The position numbers and the translations under genes are program-made. Below are positions 62,303 through 64,000 of a stretch of DNA of 64,000 nt, piece by piece. Source of the stretch: Bacteroides sp. 224 (GTDB lineage: Bacteria > Bacteroidota > Bacteroidia > Bacteroidales > Bacteroidaceae); NCBI RefSeq assembly GCF_010500995.1, contig NZ_QVMK01000012.1, positions 119,813 through 183,812 on the forward strand, written 5' to 3'. Within the stretch, counting starts at the first letter, position 1. The number at the start of each line of letters is the position of its first letter. Under the pieces are notes generated by a model. The model was not told where the DNA came from and made no database searches. It worked only from the letters and a program-made list of their open reading frames with translations.

Positions 62303-63880
62303 TTACCACTCAGTTTCTGTTTCAATTTCTTCCCAACCTTTAACGATTACTTCAACAGAAATATCTGTATCTTCTTGAGGAATCATAGGATCGGTTTTAA
62401 TGTTAGTTTGATCAAAAGTGATAGCTTTCATAACATATACTTTACCTGGTTCCGGATATTTCAGATACTCTTTTGTTTTAGCATCAATAAACTTAACTAC
62501 GGTTAACCAACCTTGAGTTTTCTTTGTACTATTAGGATATTCTATTTCTATATTAGTACCATCAACTGCTTTCAAGGCAGATACCTTAATACAGATTGCT
62601 GGGAAAGGTCCATATTGAATCGCTGCATTTGGAGTAGCCCAAGCAGGACGTTGAACACCTGTATATGCTTTTTCATCATCAAAAGGCCAAGTTCCACAAG
62701 TTAAACCGATATGATTGTAAAATTGATCTCTTTCATAAGGGTCGTTGATTTGACCAGATGCATTTTTACGAGCCGAAGCAATATAGAATGACCATCTCTT
62801 ATCACCAGTTAAAGAAACAGGGTTTGCATCCATCCATTTATGCCAAGCAGCAGTAGGTGCTTCGTCGTATCCACCAAATTTCACAGCTGCATCGGCAGGG
62901 AAATAGATTGGATCAACAGTGGTAGCAGCATACCAAGCATCAGGTTTAGCAACTAAACGATTTGCATCTGGAGCAATACTCAAACCAGCCAGATTTGCAG
63001 GCATGTTTTTCAAAGAGTAGTTCCATTGTCTATTATTCCAACCCCAGTTGATCAATTGACCTGATGATTCTGTAGGATAATGCTCACCATCAAGACCAAT
63101 TTGTTTCATTGTATTGCTGATATAAATACCATCAATAGTAAAGGACTTCAAATCTTTAGGAGCAGCCGATTCTTTTGCAGTAATGCTTTTAACTTCATAA
63201 CGAGAAATGGCAGGAGTTACAAACAAACGAACCGGAGTAGTTCCCTGAGTAGTTACAACAGGAGCATAACCGTAAATATTTACAGCTTTAGCGTCTGTTA
63301 CTGTATAGTTATCCAAAGAAAAACGTACTTCATCCATCAGAGTTTCTACAGATTCGCCAACATAGCTCTCCAAAGTAGGTCTGGCAACCGGAGTAGCAGT
63401 AGCTTTAGTATAAACCAACTGACCGAAATCTCCACCATTAGATAAAGTAGCAGTTGTGTAATTAGGATCGGGTATAGCAACAGAGCTATAATCCTTGATA
63501 TTACCAACTACATACAATCCATCAATACCCAATGGGAAGTTTTTAAACTTCTGGCCGGCGCCAGTTAATTCAGATACATTACCATCTAATACTTTCAGTA
63601 CCTTTCTTGGACTTGAAGCCGACTCTTTACCAACGAAGATCAGTTTCATGTCGAACACATGAGGAGCAATACCCACAGCAGTTTCACTCTCACTTGCCTG
63701 GCGAGTACCTGGAGCTTCCTGCTCCAAAACTTCAATCTGAACCGTAAAGTCAGCACTTTCTTCTGTTAAAGAAGGTTCCTGACCATTGCCAGCTACTTCT
63801 TCTTTGTCACTACAACTTGCAAACCCTGCCATCATAGCAGCCATTACAAGCATACTTACATACTTAAATTTAAATTTCAT
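62303..63880 (-). CDS. Mfa1-family major fimbrillin
   Basis: This 525-residue predicted lipoprotein (signal ending GFAS-C23) is the first gene of the operon. It has the Arg site PGTRQASE (Arg60), a KLIFVGKE strand, YVVGNIKDYS, RWSFYIASARKN and a C-terminal domain ending EVIVKGWEEIETETEW. It resembles the Mfa1 shaft subunit of Porphyromonas, exported as a lipoprotein, cleaved after Arg and polymerised by strand exchange. The upstream 120 bases to the window edge hold the palindrome GGTTTCAAACC (63910-63920), but I see no clear -33/-7 pair. Confidence 0.82.
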   Translation of the reverse strand: MKFKFKYVSMLVMAAMMAGFASCSDKEEVAGNGQEPSLTEESADFTVQIEVLEQEAPGTRQASESETAVGIAPHVFDMKLIFVGKESASSPRKVLKVLDGNVSELTGAGQKFKNFPLGIDGLYVVGNIKDYSSVAIPDPNYTTATLSNGGDFGQLVYTKATATPVARPTLESYVGESVETLMDEVRFSLDNYTVTDAKAVNIYGYAPVVTTQGTTPVRLFVTPAISRYEVKSITAKESAAPKDLKSFTIDGIYISNTMKQIGLDGEHYPTESSGQLINWGWNNRQWNYSLKNMPANLAGLSIAPDANRLVAKPDAWYAATTVDPIYFPADAAVKFGGYDEAPTAAWHKWMDANPVSLTGDKRWSFYIASARKNASGQINDPYERDQFYNHIGLTCGTWPFDDEKAYTGVQRPAWATPNAAIQYGPFPAICIKVSALKAVDGTNIEIEYPNSTKKTQGWLTVVKFIDAKTKEYLKYPEPGKVYVMKAITFDQTNIKTDPMIPQEDTDISVEVIVKGWEEIETETEW

Positions 63881-64000
63881 TGTTTAAAATAATTAGTTAA
63901 TAAATAAATGGTTTCAAACCTTTTTCAATTCTCACTTTTTTGTTATATATCAATAGATATGTTTGTGCGTTGTATAAACCAATTCCTAATTCGCAGCAGC

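Noticed and set aside
63881..64000. Invertible promoter for fimbrial phase variation
   Set aside because: Only one short palindrome (GGTTTCAAACC) is visible and no distant matching arm or invertase gene is in the window, so the claim cannot be supported.

Overview
The window looks like a chromosomal segment of a gut or oral Bacteroidales bacterium, probably Bacteroidaceae. Four things point there. Promoters fit the Bacteroidetes -33/-7 consensus (TTTG, TAnnTTTG) and clear Shine-Dalgarno sites are lacking. The trp operon has the order BEGDCFA. There is a Mfa1/FimA-type lipoprotein fimbrial operon. The type VI secretion genes are of the Bacteroidetes subtype iii (TssO, TssP and TssR families with TssD, ClpV and TssF).

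Layout. 58-3711 (minus): a translationally coupled operon of two radical SAM proteins, a family 2 glycosyltransferase and a UDP-glucuronate decarboxylase-like epimerase. 3746-5306: two structured sites that resemble integron attC sites, the longer one directly after a gene of unknown function. 5645-5835: a tandem repeat tract with a 22-bp period. 5869-12589: trp operon with a leader peptide (Trp-Trp), an attenuator and trpBEGDCFA. 12634-16065: exopolysaccharide genes (stand-alone receiver, sugar transferase with a degenerate receiver domain, glycosyltransferase, acetyltransferase), followed by a candidate small RNA.

16345-41778 (minus): a 25-kb T6SS block. In transcription order it holds a 5'-truncated tssG, VgrG, a PAAR-like protein, three effector/immunity sets (metzincin-like protease, peptidoglycan hydrolase with a DUF4123 chaperone, lipase), an unknown gene, two TssO-like proteins, TssP, TssR, TssF, an unknown effector/immunity pair, ClpV, two TssD tube proteins and an unknown TssD-coupled effector with its immunity protein. 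I see no tssB, tssC, tssE, tssK or tssN. The locus stops inside tssG, which abuts a DUF6807 gene, so it is either cut off from the rest of the machine or only part of it lies here.

41762-45577: DUF6807 lipoprotein, a divergent chondroitin AC lyase-like polysaccharide lyase, a second 22-bp-period repeat tract and an L-rhamnose mutarotase family gene. 45979-50505: a three-subunit [FeFe]-hydrogenase of the NAD-linked HydABC type. 50794-51699: MenA (menaquinone synthesis). 51870-63880 (minus): a seven-gene fimbrial operon with a Mfa1-like major subunit, a Mfa2-like anchor, three more fimbrillins and two large tip-like proteins. All but the anchor share an Arg cleavage-type site near residues 50-60.

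The parts most worth checking are the truncated T6SS with its unassigned effectors and shared Ig-like module, the attC-like sites, the 22-bp-period tracts, the receiver-fused sugar transferase and the small RNA candidate.
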